Assembly (NCBI RefSeq): GCF_963664075.1
Contig: NZ_OY760916.1
Coordinates: forward strand, 186,001 to 250,000
Length of the DNA stretch: 64,000 nt
Direction of reading: 5' to 3'
From: an uncultured Desulfobulbus sp.
GTDB taxonomy: Bacteria > Desulfobacterota > Desulfobulbia > Desulfobulbales > Desulfobulbaceae
Shown: positions 8,548-17,022 of the stretch, in pieces
Position numbering within the stretch: the stretch's first letter is position 1
Layout of the letters: every line of letters begins with the position of its first letter
Translations under genes and position numbers: made by a program
Notes under the pieces: model-generated
Databases searched by the model: none
Told to the model about the DNA's origin: nothing
Seen by the model: the letters and a program-made list of their open reading frames with translations, nothing else

Positions 8548-9767
8548 CCACCGCCTCCGGTCCGCAGGTATTCATCGGTGAACTGCTGGCCAATTTCTCG
8601 TTTCACCAGCTCCAGATCATTGTTGTAGATAAAATCCCAGCCAATCCAGAAAAGCTTTTTCCCTGCTGGTAGGTTAGGGGTGACCTCTGTTTTGGGCGAA
8701 GGAAAAAAGTTATCGCTACAGTGCTGGTGGAGTGCGGTGGACATGAGAAAATCAATCACCGTGGACAGGGCTTCACGCTTCTTCTTTTTGACCAGCAACT
8801 GGACGGGACTGATAAAGGCGCCCTCTTCAGGGAAGAGCACTTCTATGCGTTCCTTGGCTTTGATTTTATGGGCAAAGAACCAGGGCATGATGAAAAAGGG
8901 TGGGCAGTTATCTGCATGGGTGTCGATCATCTTTACCATCTGCGAGGGATGCATGCCGTCGCAGACATTGGCGGCCAGTTTGCTGATGGCCTCGCTGCCA
9001 TAGAGGCGGAAAAATGGGACCAGCACACCAGAACAGAAAAAGTCTTCCTGGCCACGCATAATGATGGATTTTTTATATTTTGCATCAAGCAGTTCCTGCC
9101 AGGACGCAGGCGAGGCGAGCTCCGGACGGAGATCCTTGACCCGGACCAGGACCAGGGCGTTACCACAGAACATGGTGTAATTGCCACGCGGGTCTGCAAA
9201 GCCGATAGCATCCATGTGGGGGGCCATGGGGCTATTGACACTGACAAAGTGGCCCGGTTCTACAAAGTGCTCCATGAAGCGATGGTGATAGAAGGCATTG
9301 ATATCCGAGCTGAGAATAAGGTCGGGCAGTTCGTCAATAGAGTCAACCGAATCAATGTATGGGTAGTAGGAGAGCTCGTGGTTGACATTGCCCTCGGCCA
9401 GGTAGGCAAGCGGGGTATTGTTGGCTGCCAGATCCTCGGCAAAGGACTGGAGCGCATTGTTCAGCGAGACCTTCAGGCCACAGGGGAGTAGAGCCAGCAG
9501 GGTGGGCTGGGTTTTATGGATATCGGCTGCGCTGGTGGCTTTTGCCTCGTCGCTGGCTCTGAGAGCGGCATTAATGCGTTCAAGAAAGGAATCTGTGTCA
9601 ATGTTTTTAAATTTGAGCAGGGTACGGAGTTTTAAAAAAGGTCCGAGCTTTTCCTGCACCTGCGGCGAATCAAAATCATGAAAGCCAAAACTCTGGAACA
9701 CCGGCAGGCTCTGCGGGTAGCGGTCCAGGCATTCTTTCACCGAGAGGTCGAGGTTGATGGGTGCCAT
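8538..9767 (-). CDS. Cytosolic ABC substrate-binding-like protein with DUF1858-like N-terminus, nif-linked
   Basis: A 409-residue protein from the preferred ATG at 9767; a frame start at 9845 would add 26 residues that look like leader noise. Residues about 4-60 form a DUF1858-like domain (LSVKECLDRYPQSLPVFQSFGFHDF). Residues about 85-390 resemble a periplasmic type II substrate-binding fold of the iron or molybdate type (SYYPYIDSVDSIDELPDLILSSDINAFYH, later PRGNYTMFCGNALVLV). No signal peptide or lipobox is visible, so it is predicted to be cytosolic, which is odd for this fold. It ends in GGGGCS. It sits 153 bases after nifB, with hairpins in the gap, and overlaps the GTPase gene. Together with the ATPase it forms a transporter-like set lacking a membrane subunit. 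Confidence 0.75.
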   Translation of the reverse strand: MAPINLDLSVKECLDRYPQSLPVFQSFGFHDFDSPQVQEKLGPFLKLRTLLKFKNIDTDSFLERINAALRASDEAKATSAADIHKTQPTLLALLPCGLKVSLNNALQSFAEDLAANNTPLAYLAEGNVNHELSYYPYIDSVDSIDELPDLILSSDINAFYHHRFMEHFVEPGHFVSVNSPMAPHMDAIGFADPRGNYTMFCGNALVLVRVKDLRPELASPASWQELLDAKYKKSIIMRGQEDFFCSGVLVPFFRLYGSEAISKLAANVCDGMHPSQMVKMIDTHADNCPPFFIMPWFFAHKIKAKERIEVLFPEEGAFISPVQLLVKKKKREALSTVIDFLMSTALHQHCSDNFFPSPKTEVTPNLPAGKKLFWIGWDFIYNNDLELVKREIGQQFTDEYLRTGGGGCS

Positions 9768-9920
9768 ACGAAGTATCCACTGTAATCTAAGTAATATATG
9801 GAGGCGTTCTTCTCCAGTATGTATGAAAAATGGGGCACCAGTCAATTAGGCCGACACTATATGCCGGCCCAAACTCCGTGCCCCAGCGGTGGGGATGGTG
9901 CGGCTGATGAGGGGGATCAA

Positions 9921-11198
9921 TCAGCCGCAACCATTCCCACCACCTGCGCAGGCGCCTTTTGAAGAACATTTTCGCATGCGACCTTGCAACTGGCTTAAAC
10001 CCCGTCCGGTATAGACGGCTTCCAGTCCACGCTCGATGAATCCAGCCATGGTCACCGGCTGCACACCTTTTTTCTTCAGTATTTCTTTAGGGGAATCACC
10101 CAGATCGTTCACCAGGATGGCCCGGCAGTCAGCAAGCAGGCGGGAGATATTATGCCAGCGCTGAGCGCCTCCTCCCGCCGGAGGAGCCTGCCGCTCTTCC
10201 ACCAGTTTATACCCACCTTCGCCATCCTCGCTCCAGATCTGGAAGCGGGTTGCCTCACCCAGATGCTGATTGACCAGAACACCCTCCAGGGTCGCCACCG
10301 CCACATAGGGGCGAACCGCTTCTTCGGGTTTTGGCAACTGGGAGCAGGCGCTGAGACAGCCGCGAAACTCTTCGGTCTTATCGTTATCCAGCAGGCCGAC
10401 CGCATCAGCCCGGCAGCGGGTGCAGTGGCGCATCTGGGGCAGAAACTTCTCTGCCTCGTTGCGAATGCGATCCATCATTTCTTTGCTCGGCTCTTCCAGA
10501 TTCTCAAAGGCGGTATCCGCGTTGGGAATCATGGCCATGCAGTTGAGCAGGTCGACACCCATCTCCTTCATCTTGGCTGCGAGCTCAGGAATGTGGTGAT
10601 CATTGATGCCGGGCATAACGATGGTGTTTACTTTTACGGTGATGCCGTGTTTTTTCAGCTCTTCGATTGCTTTGAGCTGGCGGGCAAGGAGTAATTCTGC
10701 CCCCTGTTTACCGCGATAAAGTACCTTGCCGTCACGAACCCAGGCGTAGACATGCTGGGTGATCTCCGGATCGACCGCATTGATGGTGATGGTTACGTGG
10801 GACACGCCAATCTCGGCAATCTCAGGAACATGGGGCGCCAGGTTCATGCCGTTGGAAGACAGGCAGAGAATGGTGTCCGGGTGTGCCTGGCGGATACGGC
10901 GCATGGTACCCAGGGTCTCTTCCGGGTTGGCAAAAGGATCACCAGGACCTGCGATGCCCGCCACCGAGATACGCGGCTCTTTTTCGAGGACCTTATCCAT
11001 GTACACCTTGGCCTGGTCTGGGCTGAGCAGGGTGGAGGTGACCCCCGGACGTGATTCGTTGACGCAGTCGTATTTTCGGTTGCAATAGTTGCACTGGATG
11101 TTGCATTTCGGTGCAACCGGGAGATGCACCCGGCCGTACTGACCTTTTGCTTTGACGTTGAAGCAGGGATGGCGATTGAAATCTTTTTCGTTAATCAT
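9921..11198 (-). CDS. nifB: NifB, FeMo-cofactor precursor (NifB-co) synthase
   Basis: A 425-residue radical-SAM enzyme that fuses two [4Fe-4S] clusters and inserts a carbide to make the 8Fe core of nitrogenase cofactors. The SAM-cluster motif is C32-x3-C36-x2-C39 (KCNIQCNYC), followed by the NifB-typical N-x-K/R-Y-x-C, AGPGDP, and later Cys-rich HCTRCRADAVG. Residues about 305-400 are the NifX/NafY-like C-terminal domain (VAVATLEGVLVNQHLGEATRFQIW), so this is the two-domain form. A Cys-Gly-rich tail (KCSSKGACAGGGNGCG) ends the protein. An AAGGAG precedes the ATG. It follows nifN by 30 bases in one operon. An 8-bp inverted repeat overlaps its stop codon (9901-9927). Confidence 0.97.
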   Translation of the reverse strand: MINEKDFNRHPCFNVKAKGQYGRVHLPVAPKCNIQCNYCNRKYDCVNESRPGVTSTLLSPDQAKVYMDKVLEKEPRISVAGIAGPGDPFANPEETLGTMRRIRQAHPDTILCLSSNGMNLAPHVPEIAEIGVSHVTITINAVDPEITQHVYAWVRDGKVLYRGKQGAELLLARQLKAIEELKKHGITVKVNTIVMPGINDHHIPELAAKMKEMGVDLLNCMAMIPNADTAFENLEEPSKEMMDRIRNEAEKFLPQMRHCTRCRADAVGLLDNDKTEEFRGCLSACSQLPKPEEAVRPYVAVATLEGVLVNQHLGEATRFQIWSEDGEGGYKLVEERQAPPAGGGAQRWHNISRLLADCRAILVNDLGDSPKEILKKKGVQPVTMAGFIERGLEAVYTGRGLSQLQGRMRKCSSKGACAGGGNGCG

Positions 11199-11228
11199 AG
11201 TAGGGCTCCTTTGTCGGAAGTCAAAAAA

Positions 11229-12614
11229 TCACATATAGAAGTAGCCGACCGGGGAATCGGACTGTTTTTTCTCGATCATTGCATTGGCAACAGTATCAAA
11301 GAGCTGCTGTGCTCCGGCGTAGCCAAGGTGAAGGATACGCTGACCACCAATCCGATCATGGATGGGAAAGCCGACACGAATCAGGGGGATGTTCAGTTTT
11401 TTGGCCAAGGCGAATCCTTTGGAGTGACCAACCACCAGGTCGATATCCAGCTGCTCGGCCATCTCATCTATTTGGTAAAAATCGACATCTTCAAAGACCT
11501 GAGGCTGCTCTAGCAGGGTGTCGCTGGTAACCGCAGCAATAGCTTCTTTTAATTTGCCTGAGGTGCCGCCGGTGGCGCAGAGCACGGGTTGAATACCTAT
11601 CTCGGTCAGAAAAGAAGTCATGCCGACTACCAGATCTTCTTCACCGTAGACAACGGCTCGTTTACCTGAGACATACTTGTGGCCATCGACATAAGCATCA
11701 ATGAGACGGCCACGTTGTTTTGCATATTTTTCCGGAGTCGGGAGCCCGCTGATTTCCTCAAGGATCTTGAAGAAAACGTCGGTCTCGCGAATGCCAATGG
11801 GCATGCCTACGCGTGTATGGGGGACGCTGAACTTATCGCGAAGGACATCACCTGCGGTTTTCATGGATGCCAGCGTGGGACCAAATTCAATAGTCTTTTT
11901 GGCGCGCCCCATACCCTTGATGCGCTCAAGTGGGGTTCCACCGGACTGAATTTTTTCGTATTCCAGCATGGCCGGGCCATCCATGGTCTCGCTGAGATCC
12001 GGCAGCAGAGTGTAGTCCAGGCCAAAATCGGTGAGGATCTCGTGAAGCAGGCGATAGTCAGCTGAGCTGACAAAGCCAGGAATCAGGTTCACCGTCTCGT
12101 TGCAGGGGCCACCGTCGCTGAGCTGGGCGGCGACTTCTCGGATGGCTGCATGAAAACCTTCCATATGGGTGCCGGAGTAGCTCGGTGTGGACACATTGAT
12201 AAAGGTCGGCATGCCAACAGAGCCTTTGGTGTCTTCGGCAAACTGATGCAGGTACATGCCCACGTCATCGCCGATGGTCTCGGTAAGACAGGTTGTGGCG
12301 ATGCCGATGACCTCGGGGCGGTACTTCTCTGCCACGTTGGTCAGACCGAGTTTCAGGTTGGGGCCGCCGCCGTACACCGCGTGTTTTTCGGAAAGCGATG
12401 ATGAGGCGATGTCGATGGGCTCGTTAAAATGACTGATGATATAACGCCGCATATAGGTGGCGCAGCCCTGGGAACCATGCAGGTAGGGAACTGCCCCTTC
12501 GATGCCTTTAAAAGCCAGGCAGGCACCCAGCGGTTTGCACAGTTTGCAGGCGTTGGTTGTGGAGAGGTAATTGGGTTTCTTCGGTTTACTGAAGGTCGGT
12601 GGATTTTTACTCAT
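11229..12614 (-). CDS. nifN: NifN, FeMo-cofactor scaffold beta subunit
   Basis: A 461-residue member of the nitrogenase component 1 family. NifN pairs with NifE in a scaffold on which NifB-co matures with molybdenum and homocitrate. It is recognised by the N-terminal NACKLCKPLGACLAFKGIEG, with GSQGCATYMRRY next (the cluster-ligand Cys region), and SSLSEKHAVYGG, all typical of NifN and absent from NifK. It is 30 bases from nifE and 30 from nifB, with AAGGAG before its ATG. The length is normal. No NifX fusion is present at its C-terminus, unlike some clostridial forms. Confidence 0.96.
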   Translation of the reverse strand: MSKNPPTFSKPKKPNYLSTTNACKLCKPLGACLAFKGIEGAVPYLHGSQGCATYMRRYIISHFNEPIDIASSSLSEKHAVYGGGPNLKLGLTNVAEKYRPEVIGIATTCLTETIGDDVGMYLHQFAEDTKGSVGMPTFINVSTPSYSGTHMEGFHAAIREVAAQLSDGGPCNETVNLIPGFVSSADYRLLHEILTDFGLDYTLLPDLSETMDGPAMLEYEKIQSGGTPLERIKGMGRAKKTIEFGPTLASMKTAGDVLRDKFSVPHTRVGMPIGIRETDVFFKILEEISGLPTPEKYAKQRGRLIDAYVDGHKYVSGKRAVVYGEEDLVVGMTSFLTEIGIQPVLCATGGTSGKLKEAIAAVTSDTLLEQPQVFEDVDFYQIDEMAEQLDIDLVVGHSKGFALAKKLNIPLIRVGFPIHDRIGGQRILHLGYAGAQQLFDTVANAMIEKKQSDSPVGYFYM

Positions 12615-12644
12615 GATCGTCTCCTTGCGCGTTGAAAGCTCTTG

Positions 12645-14003
12645 TTAATCAGTCAATTCAGCGCTTTTGTTGCGCGGGACAAACTGCCAGACCGGACTGG
12701 TGACCGAGGCATACACCTCTTTTGCAAAGTTGAGCATGCCTTCAAAACCGGCCAGTGCCTCTTTGCGCTCATGATTATGGTCACAAAAACCAATCCCCAG
12801 CTTGTAGGCTATGGGGCGCTCTTTGACGCCGCCTACAAAGACATCCACTTCCTTTTCTTTCAAAAAGGAGGTGAGCTCCAGCGGGTTGGTGTCGTCGACG
12901 ATAACCGTTCCAGGGTCAACGATAGCTGCAAGTTCGATATAATCTTCCTTGGTGCCGGTTTGAGAGCCGACCATGACCACCTGCATATCGATCAGGCGGA
13001 AGGCTTTGACCAGAGAGAAGGCCTTGAACGAACCACCGACATAGATGGCGGCCTTTTTTCCGGCCAGGGCTTTACGGTAGGGTTCAAGGGCGACCGCGAG
13101 TTTTTTTACTTCTTCTTCAACGATTTTTTTGGTGCGCTCCATCATCTCAGGATCTTTGAAGAAACGGGCAATGTCATACAGCGCTTCGGCCATATCCTCG
13201 ATGCCGAAATAGGAGACACGAAGGGAGGGAATGCCGTATTTTTCTTCCATCATGTTGGCCAGTTCCATGGTGGATCCGGAACACTGAACCACGTTGAGGG
13301 CTGCGCCATGCGATCGTTGAATATCGGCAACCCGACCATCACCGGTGATGTTGGCGACCACCTCAATGCCCATGCGTTCGTAATATTCACGGATCATCCA
13401 GATCTCTCCTGCCAGGTTGAAGTCACCCAGAATGTTCAGCGAATGTTTGGAGATTTTGGAGGTGTCGCCGGTGCCGATCAGGTGAAAGAGGGCATCGCAG
13501 GCGGCCTTGTATCCAGCACGTTTGTTCCCTTTGAACCCTTCGGATTTAACTGGAATAACGGGAATGCCACATTCCTCAGAGGCTTTTTTGCAGACTGCAT
13601 CCAGGTCATCACCGATGATACCGACAATACAGGTGGAGTAGACAAAAGCTGCCTTGGGATTGTGACGTTCGATCAATTCGTTTAAGGCGGCTGCAAGCTT
13701 TTTCTCGCCACCAAAAATGACGTCTTTTTCCTGAAGATCAGTGGAAAAGGAAAGGCGGTGCAGCTCAGGCCCTGAAGAAAGGGCGCCACGAATATCCCAG
13801 GTGTACACAGCGCAGCCAATGGGGCCGTGTACCAGGTGAACTGCATCCGCAATGGGGTAAAGGACAACACGCGAGCCACAAAAAACGCAGGCTCTCTGAC
13901 TCACTGCTCCTGCTAAGCTGTCCTTATTACAGACAATATCAAAGGGCTTGTCGCCTTTGACGAAAATTTGATTTTCTCTATCTTTTAATGCTACTGCTTC
14001 CAT
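12645..14003 (-). CDS. nifE: NifE, FeMo-cofactor scaffold alpha subunit
   Basis: A 452-residue nitrogenase-like protein, partner of NifN in FeMo-cofactor assembly. The N-terminus has CNKDSLAGAVSQRACVFCG then LVHGPIGCAVYTWDIRG, the NifE form of the P-cluster-region Cys motifs. The start is placed at 14003 because GAGGGGG lies about 9 bases upstream and the MEAV start fits; the frame itself extends to 14063 but would run back across the -12 element. It is the first gene of the operon and is preceded by a sigma-54 promoter. nifH, nifD and nifK are not in the window, so they must be elsewhere or upstream. A 347-residue opposite-strand frame over this gene is a shadow. Confidence 0.97.
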   Translation of the reverse strand: MEAVALKDRENQIFVKGDKPFDIVCNKDSLAGAVSQRACVFCGSRVVLYPIADAVHLVHGPIGCAVYTWDIRGALSSGPELHRLSFSTDLQEKDVIFGGEKKLAAALNELIERHNPKAAFVYSTCIVGIIGDDLDAVCKKASEECGIPVIPVKSEGFKGNKRAGYKAACDALFHLIGTGDTSKISKHSLNILGDFNLAGEIWMIREYYERMGIEVVANITGDGRVADIQRSHGAALNVVQCSGSTMELANMMEEKYGIPSLRVSYFGIEDMAEALYDIARFFKDPEMMERTKKIVEEEVKKLAVALEPYRKALAGKKAAIYVGGSFKAFSLVKAFRLIDMQVVMVGSQTGTKEDYIELAAIVDPGTVIVDDTNPLELTSFLKEKEVDVFVGGVKERPIAYKLGIGFCDHNHERKEALAGFEGMLNFAKEVYASVTSPVWQFVPRNKSAELTD

Positions 14004-14047
14004 GAGTTCCCCCTCATTGTAAACATCTCTACGTTGGCATAGGTAAG

Positions 14048-14062
14048 GCAAACCATGTGCCA
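14048..14062 (-). promoter_or_regulatory. Sigma-54 (-24/-12) promoter of the nifEN operon
   Basis: Reading leftwards the sequence is TGGCACATGGTTTGC, a perfect match to TGGCAC-N5-TTGC with the invariant GG and GC exactly 10 bases apart. It lies 45 bases before the nifE start codon. Sigma-54 promoters with an activator of the NifA type are the rule for nif operons. Confidence 0.93.
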
Positions 14063-14188
14063 AATGAAAAGATTTGATTAAAATTTATTTATATCAGTGT
14101 TTTAGCTCTGTTTTTCTTTTTTGAGTATATTTACAACAATGGGATAAATGATGAATAAAAAGTTACATTTTTGAATAAGTAGTTCTTT

Positions 14189-14209
14189 TTTGTAGGGGTG
14201 ACCTACAAA
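14189..14209 (-). promoter_or_regulatory. Dyad upstream of nifE promoter, candidate activator site
   Basis: A perfect inverted repeat, TTTGTAGG-GGTGA-CCTACAAA, lies about 130-147 bases upstream of the -24 element. That is the usual distance for a NifA upstream activator sequence. It reads TGT-N11-ACA, one base longer than the canonical TGT-N10-ACA, so it could instead bind another regulator or belong to the divergent response-regulator gene. Confidence 0.5.
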
Positions 14210-14465
14210 TTTTTGAGGAGAGGTGTGTCGATAAAGGAAAAGGAGCAAAGAGCGTTGAAGTGAGGGAAAGGTGTGCAACGCAAGGGCTTGGGGGAAAGAA
14301 AGCAGCTTTTTTGTGTTTTTTTTTTGGTGTAACTGTCTGCAAATAATGAGAAAATGGAAGCGAAACTTCTTGCTTTAAAGACCAAACTCTGCCAAGAGTA
14401 ATACGAGGAGTTGGAGAAATTTTCGCCACACCAAACCCGTTTAAAAAGTAGGGAACCCTGATGAT

Positions 14466-14828
14466 ATGGCAAAAAAAATTCTGATCGTTGAGGATGAAAA
14501 GCTCATTGGCCTGATGCTGGCCGAAAACGTTAAAGAACTCGGTTGTCAGGTCACGGGGGTTGTTAACAATGGTGCGGCCGCATTGCATGCTGTTGAAATA
14601 GAGCCGCCGGATGCAATCCTCATGGATATCAGCCTTGATGGTGTTATGAGTGGCATTGAAACTGCTCGCCGTATCAAGTCTGTCCGTGATATCCCGGTAC
14701 TTTTTTTTACAGGATACCAGGATCCCAATCTTCTTTCCCAGGCCAAGGCTGTGCGGCCTGTGGGGATTGTTGATAAGCTGGATAGCACAGAAAATATTCA
14801 ACAGGCCATCTGTTCCCTCCTGTGTTAA
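14466..14828 (+). CDS. Single-domain response regulator (receiver only)
   Basis: A 120-residue receiver domain with no output domain. The acidic pair is D10/E11 (IVEDEK), the phosphoacceptor is D54 (ILMDIS), the switch Thr is T82 (FFTGY) and the conserved Lys is K104 (VDKL). Such stand-alone receivers act in phosphorelays or by protein-protein contact, as with CheY or Spo0F. It is transcribed divergently from the nifEN operon across a 460-base gap that contains the sigma-54 promoter and a dyad, so a link to nif control is possible but unproven. No kinase is adjacent. Confidence 0.9.
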   Translation: MAKKILIVEDEKLIGLMLAENVKELGCQVTGVVNNGAAALHAVEIEPPDAILMDISLDGVMSGIETARRIKSVRDIPVLFFTGYQDPNLLSQAKAVRPVGIVDKLDSTENIQQAICSLLC

Positions 14829-15017
14829 CATCCCCTTGCCCTTTGGGGCATTCGTCAGCTCTTCAACTTCATTGTCTGTAAGGCATCTTGAATAATTGCT
14901 TTTTCTGCTAATCTCCCAGAGTCTGACGCTTACCTCGTCACGCTCAAAAGTTTACCCCTCGCTGTTTTAGGCTGTCTCCCCGTTCGCTGTCCGTTTACAG
15001 AATGATTTTGTTCCCAG

Positions 15018-16769
15018 ATGAAAAGCTCGTCTCAGAAAAATTGTGTTGTTGTATTCGATGCCCAGGCCCGGCTCTGGCGTTTGTTGCGTGCGCCATGTCG
15101 CGTTATCAGCACCGCGCGTCCTGAAGAGGTCGTTGCCTGCGTGCAGGAAGTGGAGGCGGAGGTCTCAATTCGGGGGGTGATTGCCGCAGGGTTTGTTGCC
15201 TACGAGGCGGCCCTGGCATTCGATGCCGCACTCAGGGTGCAGGGGGATTCCTTGGGATTTCCTCTGGTATGGTTCGCTCTCTATGAACAGTGGTCGGAGT
15301 ATGCTTTTGAAAATTGTGAGTGCAACGGGATCGCCCCGGACTGGCAGGCTGATATCGACGAGGCGGAATATCAGCGCTGCATCTCTCAGGTACAGTGCTA
15401 CATCAGTGCCGGTGACACCTATCAGGTGAATTACAGTTATCGCCGCCGAGCTGAGTTTAGCGGCGAAGGCTGGGCCCTGTTTTGCCAGCTAGCCTCACAG
15501 CATCAGCCGGAATTTGGTGCGTATCTGCATATTGGAGACTGGGAGGTTCTTTCTTTATCCCCGGAGCTGTTTTTCACCAGGAAGGGAAAGTTGATCACCT
15601 CCATCCCCATGAAAGGAACCATGGCGCGTGGGCTGAGCAGCCTTGACGATGAGGCTCAAGGAAAGCGTCTCCAGGCCTGTTGTAAGAACAGAGCAGAAAA
15701 CGTGATGATTGTGGATATGGTGCGCAATGATCTTGGACGCATTGCCGTGCCCGGCTCGGTGCGGGTGGATGAGCTGTTTGCGCTACGTCGGTATCCCACC
15801 CTCTGGCAAATGGTTTCATCCGTCAGCGGAGAGGCGGATGCGTCCTTGGCAGAGATTTTTGCAGCTCTTTTCCCCGCCGCTTCCATTACGGGTGCGCCGA
15901 AAGCACGTACCATGGAACTCATTGCAGAGCTGGAATCTACGCCACGTCGTCTCTACACGGGAAGTATTGGTTTTCTTCTGCCCGATGGTCGCGCTCAGTT
16001 TAGCGTGGCTATTCGGACCATGCTCTATGATCGGCTCAGGCAGCGGCTTGAGTATGGTGTCGGCGGAGGCATTGTCGCAGATTCTTCCGCTATGGGCGAG
16101 TGGCATGAGACCCAGGTGAAAACTCTGGTCTGCCACAGGCATGATCCGGAGTTTTCTCTCCTGGAAACCATGCGCTGGACCCCGGAGGAGGGAATTTTTC
16201 TGTTTGAGTATCATCTGCAGCGGCTGGAGGCGTCGGCCAGATACTTCAATTATCCCTACCAGGCTACAACGGTGCGTAAACTTCTGATGCAGGCGGTGGC
16301 TGACTGGAACAAAGGGAGCTGTAAACTCCGTCTGCTTATCAGCCGACAGGGGCAGGTCCAGATAGAGGCAGCCCCTCTTGAACTGCAGCCCACGGCAAGG
16401 CCGGTGCGGCTTGTGCAGGCCCCGGAGGCGGTCGACCAGGACAATCGTTTCCTGTATCACAAAACGACCCAACGGGATCTGTATGCCCAGGCCCGTGTCT
16501 CCGCCCCTGTGCAGGCTGATGATGTCCTTTTCTACAACAAAAAAGGCGAGTTAACAGAGACAACTATTGCCAATATCGTGGTGACGCTTCAGGGGCGTCG
16601 GTACACCCCACCGGTCTGTTGCGGACTTTTACCTGGGACCTATCGCCAGTACCTCCTGGATCGGGGGGAGATCGAAGAGCGAGTGCTCCGGCTTGATTGT
16701 CTGCGCAAGGTAGAGGACATCACCCTGATTAACAGTGTACGTGGAGAACGTGCGGCTCTCTGTCTCTAG
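15018..16769 (+). CDS. pabB: Aminodeoxychorismate synthase component I fused to aminodeoxychorismate lyase (PabB-PabC)
   Basis: A 583-residue bifunctional protein for p-aminobenzoate, the folate precursor. Residues about 1-365 are the chorismate-binding PabB domain, with signatures AENVMIVDMVRNDLGRIA and ITGAPKARTMELI. Residues about 375-583 are a class IV PLP-fold lyase of the PabC type, with the likely PLP Lys in FLYHKTTQRDLYAQAR and then ELTETTIANI. The first converts chorismate with ammonia to aminodeoxychorismate, and the second releases pyruvate to give p-aminobenzoate. The fusion is common in bacteria. The glutaminase PabA is not adjacent. A small GC hairpin lies downstream at 16892-16907. 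Confidence 0.93.
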   Translation: MKSSSQKNCVVVFDAQARLWRLLRAPCRVISTARPEEVVACVQEVEAEVSIRGVIAAGFVAYEAALAFDAALRVQGDSLGFPLVWFALYEQWSEYAFENCECNGIAPDWQADIDEAEYQRCISQVQCYISAGDTYQVNYSYRRRAEFSGEGWALFCQLASQHQPEFGAYLHIGDWEVLSLSPELFFTRKGKLITSIPMKGTMARGLSSLDDEAQGKRLQACCKNRAENVMIVDMVRNDLGRIAVPGSVRVDELFALRRYPTLWQMVSSVSGEADASLAEIFAALFPAASITGAPKARTMELIAELESTPRRLYTGSIGFLLPDGRAQFSVAIRTMLYDRLRQRLEYGVGGGIVADSSAMGEWHETQVKTLVCHRHDPEFSLLETMRWTPEEGIFLFEYHLQRLEASARYFNYPYQATTVRKLLMQAVADWNKGSCKLRLLISRQGQVQIEAAPLELQPTARPVRLVQAPEAVDQDNRFLYHKTTQRDLYAQARVSAPVQADDVLFYNKKGELTETTIANIVVTLQGRRYTPPVCCGLLPGTYRQYLLDRGEIEERVLRLDCLRKVEDITLINSVRGERAALCL

Positions 16770-16891
16770 GGTATCCTGAACGATTGTTTTTCTCCTGAAT
16801 CGGTAATGGCAGCTGGGCACAGAAAAACGCAGCATTGTTGCTGGGGTGACATTTTTTTGAGACTGTCGATGTTGTCGTATAATCAGGTCCG

Positions 16892-16907
16892 GCCAGCAGG
16901 GGCTGGC
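16892..16907 (+). terminator. Possible weak terminator after pabBC
   Basis: The hairpin GCCAGC-AGGG-GCTGGC is followed by TGCTGTTTTG. It lies 120 bases past the pabBC stop and the T run is short. Confidence 0.35.
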
Positions 16908-17022
16908 TGCTGTTTTGAGACAAATGTTCTGAGCGTGATTATTCTATAAGTACTCTGGTGGTTTGTCTCAAACTGAGATGGTCACCCCGCGGACAACGAG
17001 AGCTTAAGCCTGGAGGTGTGTG

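Noticed and set aside
9901-9927. Intrinsic terminator between nifB and the downstream cassette
   Set aside because: CGGCTGAT/ATCAGCCG arms overlap the nifB stop but no T run follows. It may attenuate but is not a convincing terminator.
12642-13685. 347-codon rightward frame over nifE
   Set aside because: Antisense shadow of nifE with no recognisable sequence.
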